Source: Bacteroidota bacterium
Lineage (GTDB): Bacteria; Bacteroidota; Bacteroidia; AKYH767-A; OLB10
Reading direction: 5' to 3'
Length of the DNA: 39,134 nt
NCBI GenBank assembly: GCA_024643795.1
Contig: JAHEMF010000026.1
Location: forward strand, 1 to 39,134
Part shown: positions 17,916 to 26,294 of the stretch, one piece after another
Position numbering within the stretch: position 1 is the first letter of the stretch
Layout: the number at the start of each line of letters is the position of its first letter
The notes under the pieces: generated by a model
Seen by the model: only the letters and a program-made list of their open reading frames with translations
Told to the model about the DNA's origin: nothing
Database searches by the model: none
Translations under genes and position numbers: made by a program

Positions 17916-19136
17916 TTACCCTTTCCCCTTCAACATGCGATTCCAATAAAACCATGGCAGCACATAGTGTTTTAACAAATACATTGAAAATCTCGGCTTT
18001 GTAGTATCAATAGGGAACGATGGCATCGGTTCATTGTTATAGCCAAACTCTGCCAAAAGCACATGATGATAGTCTGTTACGATCGGACATGCTGAATATC
18101 CGTTATATAGGGATTTCTGAATGTAAGACTCTTTTTTGATTTTCGAAAGTATAGCCTCTGCCACTACAGGAGCTTGCTTTCTGACTGCTGCACCTGTTTT
18201 GGCAGTAGGCAACCCGGCTACATCACCAAGACCATACACATTTTCATAGTTGACATGCTTTAGTGTATACTTATCTACATCCATCCAACCCTTCAGCGGC
18301 CCCTCATTTATTGCTAGCGGGCTATTTTTTATAAAGTCAGGTGCACTTTGAGGTGGCACAACATGTAACAGGTCAAAATTTTCTTCAATAATGGTATCTT
18401 CTTTTTCAGGTGTATGCACTCTGAACCATGCTTTTTTATTGGTACCGTCAACCTTGATCAAATCATGTTTAAATCGGACACCGATATCTTTCTCTTTTAT
18501 CAGTTTTTCAAGCGTTTCTGTGAATCCCGGGACAGCAAATATTTTAGTTCCGGATGAAATAAACTGGATGTCGGTATTGTTTCTTAAATTTTTCTTTCGC
18601 AGAAATGCATCTGTGAGATACATGATCTTTTGAGAGGCTCCACCACATTTTACCGGTGTCCATGCTGCTGTGAATATTGCCTTGCCACCTTTAAAGTTTC
18701 GCAGGATATTCCAGGTATCTTCTGATTGTTTATAACCATAAACACTACACACCCCGTTTTTCCCCAAAGTTTCTTTTAGTCCTTCGATAATATCCCAGTC
18801 TATCTGTAGACCTGGCGCAACCACAAGATATTCATATTGATATGTAGAATTATTTGTAATTACCCGGTTATTATCAGGCTCAAACCCTATAACCGGCTCT
18901 TTGATCCAATCTGCATTTTTCGGGATCACAGATGCCATGGGGCGTGCTGTTTTCTTTACATCATCAGCACCGGCACCAACAAGTGTATAAAGTGGCTGGT
19001 AATAATGCGTATCTGCAGGATCAATGATGGCCACCTTTATATTTTTCAGTTCACGGAGCAACATTGAGGCCACCGTGATACCAGCTGTTCCAGCACCCAC
19101 TACCACTACATCAAAATGTTTTGTATTCATATTCAC
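17916..19136 (-). CDS. sqr: Sulfide:quinone oxidoreductase, type II (mitochondrial-like)
   Basis: This is a 406-residue FAD enzyme. The N terminus carries the Rossmann motif VVVGAGTAGI (residues 11-20), and GLGDVAGLPTAKT (302-314) is the second FAD-binding motif. The two redox cysteines of type II enzymes are in place: C164 in PVKCGGASQK and C350 in YSACPIV, matching the two catalytic cysteines of human SQOR. C130 is an additional cysteine. The C-terminal FSMYLLKHYVLPWFYWNRML is the amphipathic membrane anchor that docks to quinone. It oxidises sulfide to sulfane sulfur and passes electrons to the quinone pool. It appears monocistronic with its own -7 element; no persulfide dioxygenase is adjacent. 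Confidence 0.9.
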   Translation of the reverse strand: MNMNTKHFDVVVVGAGTAGITVASMLLRELKNIKVAIIDPADTHYYQPLYTLVGAGADDVKKTARPMASVIPKNADWIKEPVIGFEPDNNRVITNNSTYQYEYLVVAPGLQIDWDIIEGLKETLGKNGVCSVYGYKQSEDTWNILRNFKGGKAIFTAAWTPVKCGGASQKIMYLTDAFLRKKNLRNNTDIQFISSGTKIFAVPGFTETLEKLIKEKDIGVRFKHDLIKVDGTNKKAWFRVHTPEKEDTIIEENFDLLHVVPPQSAPDFIKNSPLAINEGPLKGWMDVDKYTLKHVNYENVYGLGDVAGLPTAKTGAAVRKQAPVVAEAILSKIKKESYIQKSLYNGYSACPIVTDYHHVLLAEFGYNNEPMPSFPIDTTKPRFSMYLLKHYVLPWFYWNRMLKGKG

Positions 19137-19207
19137 TGCATCTAAAACAATTTTACTTTTATTGAAGCTTAATAAATTGCAATATTTACTATTCGCTAAT
19201 TACCATC

Positions 19208-19231
19208 AGTGCAAATTTACACTAGTGCAAA
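19208..19231 (-). promoter_or_regulatory. Promoter and operator-like repeats of the SQR gene
   Basis: The minus strand carries an exact -7 element TAAATTTG (19212-19219). Overlapping it are a direct repeat AGTGCAAA (19208-19215 and 19224-19231) and the palindrome CACTAGTG (19220-19227), together a plausible repressor or sensor site. There is no -33 TTG at the standard spacing. The leader to the start codon would be about 70 bases. Confidence 0.4.
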
Positions 19232-19333
19232 AACATTGAATATGACTTATGTTACATTTCAGAAGACTTAATTGATCATAGTTTGCGGAACTGTATTGAA
19301 ATCTAATATTTACCAGCGCCCAGACTGTGATAA

Positions 19334-19465
19334 ATGTTGAGTTTTATGGGCAACGATAATGCAAAACTTGTGGTAACAAATGATCAAGGCTACTTATCTG
19401 AAGGCGAAAAGCACCCTCATAGCTGGAGTATTATAGACGAAAATGAATTAATAAAATGGTTCTAA
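19334..19465 (+). CDS. Possible 43-residue small protein
   Basis: The ATG follows directly on an in-frame TAA. The frame encodes 43 residues (MLSFMGNDNAKLVV... to ENELIKWF) and ends 20 bases before the next gene. The composition is protein-like: hydrophobic and charged residues are mixed, and the HPHSWSIIDENELIKWF end looks like a real domain terminus. It may be a genuine small protein, the C-terminal remnant of a decayed gene, or chance. I recognise no family, and no promoter is evident. Confidence 0.3.
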   Translation: MLSFMGNDNAKLVVTNDQGYLSEGEKHPHSWSIIDENELIKWF

Positions 19466-19485
19466 CACATTAATAAAATAATCAA

Positions 19486-20007
19486 ATGAACACTAAACTA
19501 AAACTTGTATTAATAATTGGAATCATACTAGTATCAAACCAAATAATTATGGCGCAGGAAACCAAACCATGTCCTTGTTGCAGTGAAGAATATAATCAAT
19601 TCGATTATTGGATAGGGAACTGGGAAGTTTATGATACATCCGGCACGAAAGTGGGCACCAACAACATAGAAAAATTAATGGACGGGTGTATTGTAAAAGA
19701 AAACTGGACATCAACAGGCAAGCATAGAGGCACCAGCTACAATTTTTATAACCGGACAGATAAAAGTTGGAACCAGATCTGGGTTGATAATCAGGGAACT
19801 GTTCTTGATCTGAAAGGCGAATTAGTTAACAAGGTAATGACACTCAAAAGTGCGCAAACTAAAGATCAAGAAGGAAATGTCATCTACCATCAGATCACCT
19901 GGAAGCTACAAAAAGACGGCTCAGTAATCCAGATTTGGGATGTAATTGATGCGCAAGGCAATGTTAAATCAAATTTGTTTACCGGGATATACAGAAAGAA
20001 TAATTAA
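19486..20007 (+). CDS. Exported DUF1579-like protein
   Basis: The 173-residue protein has a Sec signal peptide ending IIMAQE. After a short CPCC segment comes FDYWIGNWEVYDTSG, the usual opening of the DUF1579-like lipocalin-type fold, followed by GCIVKENW, SYNFYNRTDKSWNQIWVD and SNLFTGIYRKNN. Proteins of this type are common in Bacteroidota and are generally predicted to be periplasmic ligand binders, with no tested role. The 3' end overlaps nosY by four bases on the opposite strand. Confidence 0.7.
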   Translation: MNTKLKLVLIIGIILVSNQIIMAQETKPCPCCSEEYNQFDYWIGNWEVYDTSGTKVGTNNIEKLMDGCIVKENWTSTGKHRGTSYNFYNRTDKSWNQIWVDNQGTVLDLKGELVNKVMTLKSAQTKDQEGNVIYHQITWKLQKDGSVIQIWDVIDAQGNVKSNLFTGIYRKNN

Positions 20008-20771
20008 AGATCTTTCCTGTCGAAAATCCTGATACTTAGAAAAACAGGGAGGGCTATCCACACGTTCATCACCAGGAATGAAAATAGCATTCCTTTAAAG
20101 TGCCCGAAATAATCGAGATACACAGCTCCAGTATAACCCATCATAGCAGATACATCTAATCTTATCAGCATAAAAATGCGGGCTAAATCAACCGGATTAA
20201 AATGTGAAAGTATAACAATTACCGGCTCGATCGGATAATCACTGAATGCAAACAATACAAACATGATCATTCCATCATACATGATCGTGAAGAATAGCCA
20301 TACTAGTATTGACGCTCCAATTCCACGTGACTTATCCTTTGTCATTACAGAGCATAAAAATGCAAGAGATGCAAACACAATGGTTATCATGAATCCGGAT
20401 ATAAGAACCGAAAGACCGGATTGAGTAGGATTGAATATTGAAACCGGCACCCCAACTCCAATTAAAAATGAGATCGCCAAAGAGAGTGTTACTCCCAGAA
20501 ACTCTCCCAGTATAATCAACTTTCTGCTAATAGGTTGAGCTACCAGCAACTCCATAAATTCATATGAATTATAATAATGAATTGTTGTAAAAATGATACT
20601 TACAAGAGGTATAATTATCAAATTAATATTGACTATGCTTAATGTGCTTTTAGCAGGATTTTCATCTAGCATGTACAAACTAAATGTTATAATGAATAAA
20701 AATAAGGTATAGGCAACAATCACCTTACTTCTTAAAATGTCTAATAATATGTAACGAATGATCTTAAGCAT
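20004..20771 (-). CDS. nosY: NosY, ABC permease of the nitrous oxide reductase maturation system
   Basis: This 255-residue protein has six predicted transmembrane helices, beginning with IIRYILLDILRSKVIVAYTLFLF, and an ABC-2 type permease layout. In the NosDFY complex it forms the membrane channel, with NosF as ATPase and NosD as periplasmic partner, needed to build the copper sites of nitrous oxide reductase. Its start overlaps the nosF stop by eight bases. It is the last gene of the operon, running into a convergent gene with a 4-base overlap and no clear hairpin. Confidence 0.85.
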   Translation of the reverse strand: MLKIIRYILLDILRSKVIVAYTLFLFIITFSLYMLDENPAKSTLSIVNINLIIIPLVSIIFTTIHYYNSYEFMELLVAQPISRKLIILGEFLGVTLSLAISFLIGVGVPVSIFNPTQSGLSVLISGFMITIVFASLAFLCSVMTKDKSRGIGASILVWLFFTIMYDGMIMFVLFAFSDYPIEPVIVILSHFNPVDLARIFMLIRLDVSAMMGYTGAVYLDYFGHFKGMLFSFLVMNVWIALPVFLSIRIFDRKDL

Positions 20772-21477
20772 ATATAAGATTCTTCATGATAGCAGCCACC
20801 GCCTTCGGAAGTGTCCTTTCATTAGTTCGTTCTAGTAATTGCTGCAGGGTTTCAAACAATACAACCTCACCTTCATTAAGATATACAACATGGCTTGAAA
20901 CATCCTGAAGATCGCTTAGAATGTGAGATGTTACAATGATCAATCTGTCTTCTCCTGCTTCTTTTTGTATTTTCTCTTTTAAAATTTCGGATGACAACGG
21001 ATCCAGTCCAGCTGTAGGCTCATCAAGGATTAAAATTTGAGATCTGAAAAGAAATGCAAGGCAAGCGCTGACCTTTTGCCTAGTACCTCCTGAAAGAGAT
21101 CCTATACTTTTGTGATAAATCTGATTCAATCCATAAGCTTCTATCAATTCATCATCATAACCATCCATAGGTTTTCTGAGGCTCTTCAACAGGTCAACCA
21201 CCTGACCCACCCTCATCGTGTCAGGGTAGCGACCGATTTGGGGCATATATCCGATAAAATCGCGACACCTGAAATCTTTGAGTGCATTAATACCATTTAA
21301 AGTTACTGTACCTTGAGATGGTCTTACGATTCCCAAAATGATCTTGAGTAATGTGGTTTTGCCCGAAGCGTTAGGCCCAAGCAATGAGACACATGAGCCT
21401 TTCTCGAGATTAAGATTTACTCCATTAAGCACCTTTAATTTACCAAACTGCTTGTGCAGATCATTGATTTCAATCAT
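20764..21477 (-). CDS. nosF: NosF, ABC ATPase of nitrous oxide reductase maturation
   Basis: The 237-residue protein has all the ABC ATPase motifs: Walker A GPNASGKT (34-41), Q-loop MPQ (78-80), signature LSGGTRQKV (128-136), Walker B ILILDEPTAGLD (148-159) and the H-loop TSH (183-185). It powers NosDFY, which supports copper cluster assembly in periplasmic NosZ. The start overlaps the nosD stop by eight bases and the stop overlaps nosY, so the three subunits are translationally coupled. Confidence 0.9.
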   Translation of the reverse strand: MIEINDLHKQFGKLKVLNGVNLNLEKGSCVSLLGPNASGKTTLLKIILGIVRPSQGTVTLNGINALKDFRCRDFIGYMPQIGRYPDTMRVGQVVDLLKSLRKPMDGYDDELIEAYGLNQIYHKSIGSLSGGTRQKVSACLAFLFRSQILILDEPTAGLDPLSSEILKEKIQKEAGEDRLIIVTSHILSDLQDVSSHVVYLNEGEVVLFETLQQLLERTNERTLPKAVAAIMKNLIYA

Positions 21478-22693
21478 GAGTGTAAGGTCTCAAAAGTGGC
21501 TTGGTATCAACCAAATCAACTGGTGTAATGCTAGGCATTATCTTTTCCATTTGTTCAAGTAGTGTTACAATAAAACTACGATATAATATCATTGCAACCG
21601 GTATTCGTTCTACAATTACAGAATATACACTTACAGGATAATATGGCACATCACCTTTTTGATCCTTATCAAGATCATAACCGGAGTACTTATCCCAATA
21701 ATTTTCATTAAAAGTATTCATAACTGCTGTACCATTTGTAGTAATATCAAAAGTATTTGCTACATAGTTATTTCTTGTTATTACATTATCACTGCAACTT
21801 GCCTGTATTTTCATTGCCCATCCATTTCCGGTAAAATTATTATTGTTAACCTGGATTCGGTTCGATTCTTCCATTGTAATCGCGACAGTATTATTACTGA
21901 ATGTATTTCCTACAATGTAGCTATCGGTAATATCTTTCAATAGCAGTCCATATGAGGATATTCCCTGATTATCTACAAACCGATTATTGGTCATTTTTAC
22001 ATTTTTTGTATACATAACTGCAACACCCGCTCCATTGCTTCTAAAGATATTATTATCATACGTATTGTTGTGTGAAAACATAAAATGAAGTCCGTATCGT
22101 ATATTCTGCAAACTTTCATTGTTCAATACCTGAATGTTTGTTGCAAATTCAAGATAAATACCATCACGATTTCCTGAAACATGATTCCCTTTAATAATAA
22201 AATTATCTGATTTCCACAGATGTATGCCATTTCCGGATTTCGTTTCAGTTGATCTGGATGAAATTACAGTACTATTTTCGACCCGGCAGTTTTTGGAATT
22301 CGAAAAGTATATTCCAAAAAAGCAGTCTCTAACTTCACAATTGAGGATTTGTACTTCTGAACAGTTTTTTATCATTATCCCTGCCAGATCATTATAGCTT
22401 GAGTATCCAGAATTGATGATCTTTATTCCTTGTAATATAACCTTATCAGAAGTAATTGTGAGTACATTATCCTTATTCATGCCATTAATGACCACATCAC
22501 CTACACCGATCATCACCAATGGTTTGTCAATGATCAATCCTGTTTCATCAAAAGTGCCCTCTTCAAGAAAAAGTGTATCTCCTGATTTCGCATTTTGGAT
22601 TTTAAGTTGAATAGCCGATCCAATACTGGCAAATGCTGCCTGCAAAGACAGCACTTGAATTAAAATAACCAAATAATATTTCATTATTCTCAT
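21470..22693 (-). CDS. nosD: NosD, periplasmic maturation protein
   Basis: The protein has 407 residues; the start at 22693 overlaps the preceding stop as ATGA, although an ATG at 22684 gives a cleaner signal peptide (MKYYLVILIQVLSLQAAFA). From about residue 45 it is a right-handed beta-helix (PbH1 repeats): GIKIINSGYSS, GIYFSNSKNCRVENSTV, GIHLWKSDNFIIKGNHV, GIYLEFATNIQVLNN and GVAVMYTKNVKMTNN. This is the periplasmic NosD subunit that takes copper from NosL to NosZ. The gene lies directly after the NosL fusion and before nosF. Confidence 0.9.
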   Translation of the reverse strand: MRIMKYYLVILIQVLSLQAAFASIGSAIQLKIQNAKSGDTLFLEEGTFDETGLIIDKPLVMIGVGDVVINGMNKDNVLTITSDKVILQGIKIINSGYSSYNDLAGIMIKNCSEVQILNCEVRDCFFGIYFSNSKNCRVENSTVISSRSTETKSGNGIHLWKSDNFIIKGNHVSGNRDGIYLEFATNIQVLNNESLQNIRYGLHFMFSHNNTYDNNIFRSNGAGVAVMYTKNVKMTNNRFVDNQGISSYGLLLKDITDSYIVGNTFSNNTVAITMEESNRIQVNNNNFTGNGWAMKIQASCSDNVITRNNYVANTFDITTNGTAVMNTFNENYWDKYSGYDLDKDQKGDVPYYPVSVYSVIVERIPVAMILYRSFIVTLLEQMEKIMPSITPVDLVDTKPLLRPYTHD

Positions 22694-23724
22694 TCCCGAC
22701 TAGCAATATCTTGCTCACCTCCGATCATGCGTTCAGGATTTCTTTCAACCTTGACCGCACCCAGGTTATTCATGATCTCAATACGCTGATTCTCGTTTTT
22801 AAAAGCTGCGATATTGCCTCCCATAGGACTCCTGATTGTTCCATTACCGGCAAAATAAGCAACAGTTTCAGGAAACAACTCGCCTGTGATATAATCAACT
22901 ACATAAAATGTATGCACCTTTGACAGCTCTATTTTTCCATTGTCAACAAACTGATCCATACATATTAAATCATCAAATTTTATTGCTTTTCCGGTCTTAA
23001 GGATGATCTCACTACCGAACCTATTATCCATGATTAACATTTTACAATGCTGACATTGGTCTTTACCAAGAATAATATTTTGAGGTTCAACGGAACATGA
23101 AGATAAAGTGATTGATAAAAGCATGCAACCAGCTAAACTAACGGCTGTCGTATTTTTCAAAATTCTCATTTTTTTCCATTCTAAAAATGCTGCAGTTACT
23201 AACAAGAGATCACAGAACACAAAAGACCATCCACCAATGTCAGGAATTGAAAATGCTCCGAAATTTAAAAGCAACTTGTATCCTATTAAAGGGGGCTGAT
23301 ACGACATTCCTGGGACTTGAATTGGTGCGGTTGGATCAAGGTTATGCCCATAATCATACTCCCACATATAAAAATCAACCATCGCAACTATTCCAAAAAG
23401 GATCATGTAGCCAACAAAGGCAAATAGCAAGCCTCGTTTACCTATTAAAGCCGTCAATAAGCCAAATACAACTGAAAATGCAATAATGTATGGCAGTATT
23501 TTAAACTCAATGAAATCTTCAGTATGCATAGTGGCCATACCAATGTAATGATTAAGACCATTGATCACGTCGAAGTCTCCACCTAAACCATTAATATGGA
23601 TAAGCATTACTAAACCCTCAGGATATTGCGGTGCGGTTAATTCTATCCGCCAAAGTGGATATAAATATGTGAGTAATAATGAAAGTGAAGCTAAAGCTAT
23701 TAATATGCGTGATAACCGACTCAT
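22690..23724 (-). CDS. nosL: Membrane domain-NosL fusion protein
   Basis: The 344 residues make two parts. Residues 1-185 hold about five transmembrane helices with the conserved-looking segments LYPLWRIELTAPQYPEGL and NGLNHYIGM. Residues 186-344 are a full NosL copper chaperone: a lipoprotein signal (MRILKN...LSSC, Cys210), then the Cu(I) site D-Q-C224-Q-H-C227-K-M, RFGSEIILKTGKAIKFDDLICM and SPMGGNIAAF. NosL delivers Cu(I) to NosD for NosZ. NosL is normally about 150-190 residues on its own. An ATG at 23169 starts the NosL part and could also be used for internal initiation. It follows nosZ across a 65-base gap holding a hairpin. Confidence 0.85.
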   Translation of the reverse strand: MSRLSRILIALASLSLLLTYLYPLWRIELTAPQYPEGLVMLIHINGLGGDFDVINGLNHYIGMATMHTEDFIEFKILPYIIAFSVVFGLLTALIGKRGLLFAFVGYMILFGIVAMVDFYMWEYDYGHNLDPTAPIQVPGMSYQPPLIGYKLLLNFGAFSIPDIGGWSFVFCDLLLVTAAFLEWKKMRILKNTTAVSLAGCMLLSITLSSCSVEPQNIILGKDQCQHCKMLIMDNRFGSEIILKTGKAIKFDDLICMDQFVDNGKIELSKVHTFYVVDYITGELFPETVAYFAGNGTIRSPMGGNIAAFKNENQRIEIMNNLGAVKVERNPERMIGGEQDIASRE

Positions 23725-23750
23725 CTTATCTTTCCTTTATAATTAAAGAA

Positions 23751-23777
23751 ACAGGGGATGGTAAGTCCACCCCCTGT
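23751..23777 (-). terminator. Hairpin between nosZ and the nosL fusion gene
   Basis: An 11-bp stem, 23751-23761 with 23767-23777, surrounds a 5-base loop. The one plus-strand mismatch is a G-U pair in the minus-strand RNA. It is followed on the minus strand by TTTCTTTAAT, an imperfect U-tract. It starts 13 bases after the nosZ stop and could act as a partial terminator or mRNA-stabilising 3' hairpin. Confidence 0.65.
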
Positions 23778-23789
23778 CTGTTAATCCCA

Positions 23790-25775
23790 TTACTTGGGTT
23801 GGTCTTCAGCTAAATCCCCTAGACTGAAGGTAATTTCAGGGTTACTTCCTGCAGGGAATACCCTGATGTATCCTTGCATTTCCTGATGTAATGCGGAACA
23901 GAAATCTGTACAATAAAAAGGAACCACTCCAGCTTCCTGCGGGATCCATTTTAAGGTTGAAGTTTCTCCAGGCATGATTAGTAATTCTGAATTTCTGGCC
24001 CCTTTAATAGCGAATCCATGAGGGATGTCCCAGTCTTGTTCAAGGTTGGTTACGTGGAAATATACTTCATCACCAACCTTAACTCCTTCAATATTATCGG
24101 GAGCAAAATGTGAACGGATAGAAGTCATATAAACATGAACTTTATTTCCTTCGCGAACCACTTTGGCTTCTTTCTCACCCTTAGCAACATAAGGATGCAT
24201 ATTCTCTTCAATTTTATAAAACTTCTTAGAATTCCCTTTAATAAGTTCAGCAGGACAAGCAATTCCGTAGTGCGGCTCTCCTATTGTTGGGAAGTCACTA
24301 AGTAATTGCATTTTATCTCCAGTAATATCATAGAGTTGTGCGCTCTGAGTAAGTTCAGGACCTGTAGGTAAATATCTGTCTTTAGTGATCTTATTATAAG
24401 CGACCACATATTTTCCAAATGGCTTAGCTGATCCTCCACCGGGAACACAAAGGTGACCGATAGAATAATAAGTTGGAACCCTGTCAAGAACCTGAAGATC
24501 GCTTACTCTCCATTTAACAATTTCAGATGACACAAACATGGAAGTATAAGCATTTCCTTTATCATCAAATTGGGTGTGAAGTGGACCTAGGCCAGGTTTT
24601 TGAACTTCACCATGCAATACTGCATCGTAGCTTAAAACTGGTATTCCCTGATATTCTCCATCAAAATTTTTCTCTTCTATTGCCTTTATCATTTTTGAGA
24701 ATGAAAATACAGGCATAACTGCTGCAAGTTTACCACTTCCAACAATGTATTCACCTGTTGGATCAACATCAACTCCGTGCGGAGATTTTGCACATGGCAT
24801 AAAATAAACCATATCAGGAACTTTTGTTGGATCCAATACCAATACTTCATTCATCATGGTAGAAGTTGCAGAATGCGTCTTATCATCCCAAGTATTATGC
24901 GCGTATTTAGCGGGCCACTTTTCTCCCTTACCTGCAGCGATATATTCTTCAGCTTTTTTCCAGTTGACTGCTATAATAAAATCCTTATCGCGCTGCGATG
25001 CATTTACTTCTTTCAATGTATTAGCTTGCTCGCTGTTATAACATGAGAAGAATGACCAATCTTTGCTAGGGCCTCTTCCTGAACGGCTCAGATCAAAATC
25101 CATACCTGGCATCAGTATCTGGAAACCAATACTCATATTTCCAGATGTAGGATCAACCTTTATGAACGTGATAGTGCCTTTGAAATTTTCTTTGTAAGAT
25201 TTTATTGGCACATTAGTATTATTACCTAATGGTATACTGAACCGGGTTCCTGCTACCACATACTCGGTGTTTGCAGTTACGAACGGGGAAGAGTGATTAC
25301 CCGCACTATTAGGGATCTCTATTATTTCTTCTGTTTTAAAAGTAGTTAATCCAATTCTGGCTACTCGTGGTGTATTATTTCCATTAATAAACACCCATCG
25401 TCCATCTACTTCTGCATTGGTACATGAGAAATCAGGGTGATGTGCATCATCCCATGGAATAAAGCCATGAGAAGTGTTCAACATTGGTTTAGTTTCTTCT
25501 GAAAAGCCATAACCTTTTTCAGGATCTACGGAGAAAACCGGAATGCTTCTGAACATTCTGCCCGATGGCAAGCCATAAACAGAGAGTTGACCGTTAAAGC
25601 CACCGGATACAAAGTTGTAAAACTCATCGTATGTACCGGGCGCAACGTAAACTTTAGATGCTGCATCACCGGATGCAGCTGTTTGAACTGTTTGAGGCTT
25701 ACAACCCCATTGAATTAAAATGGCTGAGACCGCAATTATCATCACAGAAACGCTTACTATTTTATTTTTTTTCAT
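23790..25775 (-). CDS. nosZ: Nitrous oxide reductase, clade II, Sec-type
   Basis: The 661-residue enzyme reduces N2O to N2 in the periplasm. The signal peptide is Sec-type with a lipobox-like IQWGC (Cys25), not a twin-arginine motif, which marks clade II. The CuZ histidines appear in DAHHPDF (H112, H113), GNHSSPF, SPHGVDV, GPLHTQF and GEPHYGI. The CuA domain at the C terminus has H586 in IPHGF and C622-x3-C626-x3-H630-x2-M633 in FYCTDFCSALHQEMQG. The length matches clade II enzymes. It is preceded by a cytochrome c lipoprotein (gap 23 bases) and followed by maturation genes, so it is the core of a seven-gene operon. Confidence 0.97.
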   Translation of the reverse strand: MKKNKIVSVSVMIIAVSAILIQWGCKPQTVQTAASGDAASKVYVAPGTYDEFYNFVSGGFNGQLSVYGLPSGRMFRSIPVFSVDPEKGYGFSEETKPMLNTSHGFIPWDDAHHPDFSCTNAEVDGRWVFINGNNTPRVARIGLTTFKTEEIIEIPNSAGNHSSPFVTANTEYVVAGTRFSIPLGNNTNVPIKSYKENFKGTITFIKVDPTSGNMSIGFQILMPGMDFDLSRSGRGPSKDWSFFSCYNSEQANTLKEVNASQRDKDFIIAVNWKKAEEYIAAGKGEKWPAKYAHNTWDDKTHSATSTMMNEVLVLDPTKVPDMVYFMPCAKSPHGVDVDPTGEYIVGSGKLAAVMPVFSFSKMIKAIEEKNFDGEYQGIPVLSYDAVLHGEVQKPGLGPLHTQFDDKGNAYTSMFVSSEIVKWRVSDLQVLDRVPTYYSIGHLCVPGGGSAKPFGKYVVAYNKITKDRYLPTGPELTQSAQLYDITGDKMQLLSDFPTIGEPHYGIACPAELIKGNSKKFYKIEENMHPYVAKGEKEAKVVREGNKVHVYMTSIRSHFAPDNIEGVKVGDEVYFHVTNLEQDWDIPHGFAIKGARNSELLIMPGETSTLKWIPQEAGVVPFYCTDFCSALHQEMQGYIRVFPAGSNPEITFSLGDLAEDQPK

Positions 25776-25798
25776 AATGTATTTAGGTTAAAAGCGAA

Positions 25799-26284
25799 TT
25801 ATTTTACTCCATCATTTTCTCTCATAAACTCCAGAACAGCAAAAGCATCTTCATCAGATAGGTTTTGGTTTGGCATTCTGATCAGACATTCTTCAAGTTG
25901 TGCTATAGCTGCCGGATCTTTGCTAAGCATCTCATCAACATTGGTGACAAAATTCAAGATCCAGGTAGGTTCTCTTCTTGATGTTACTCCATCCCATGAA
26001 GGGCCAACCAATCGAGGACCGGAGAGCTTGTGGCAGGACGAACATTTCAGTTCATATACGTCTTTACCCGCACTTGCAAGCTTTACATCTAATGTGGGAC
26101 TCACAACAACATCTTTAAATTTTCCAATACCTTTTGAGTAATCTTCTTCATTTTCAACAGGAGTTGATTCTGTTGCAGATGCAGTACTTTTATCTGGGTT
26201 ATCGGAAGTAGCGGGTTCATTACCTCCACATGATATAAGCATCATGAAGGCCGGAAATGCTAGAGCAGTTATTAATTTTTTCAT
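25799..26284 (-). CDS. Monohaem cytochrome c lipoprotein of the nos operon
   Basis: The protein has 161 residues from MKKLIT at 26284; a longer frame to 26320 would run into the preceding gene and spoil the signal. The lipobox is LISC (Cys19). An acidic Ser/Thr/Glu-rich linker (20-55) precedes a class I cytochrome domain with haem motif C81-S-S-C-H85, RLVGPSWDGV and axial Met137 in IRMPNQNLSDED. Tethered beside NosZ, it is the likely electron donor to the CuA site. It sits 11 bases after the fasciclin gene and 23 before nosZ. Confidence 0.9.
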   Translation of the reverse strand: MKKLITALAFPAFMMLISCGGNEPATSDNPDKSTASATESTPVENEEDYSKGIGKFKDVVVSPTLDVKLASAGKDVYELKCSSCHKLSGPRLVGPSWDGVTSRREPTWILNFVTNVDEMLSKDPAAIAQLEECLIRMPNQNLSDEDAFAVLEFMRENDGVK

Positions 26285-26294
26285 TTTTAGGGAT

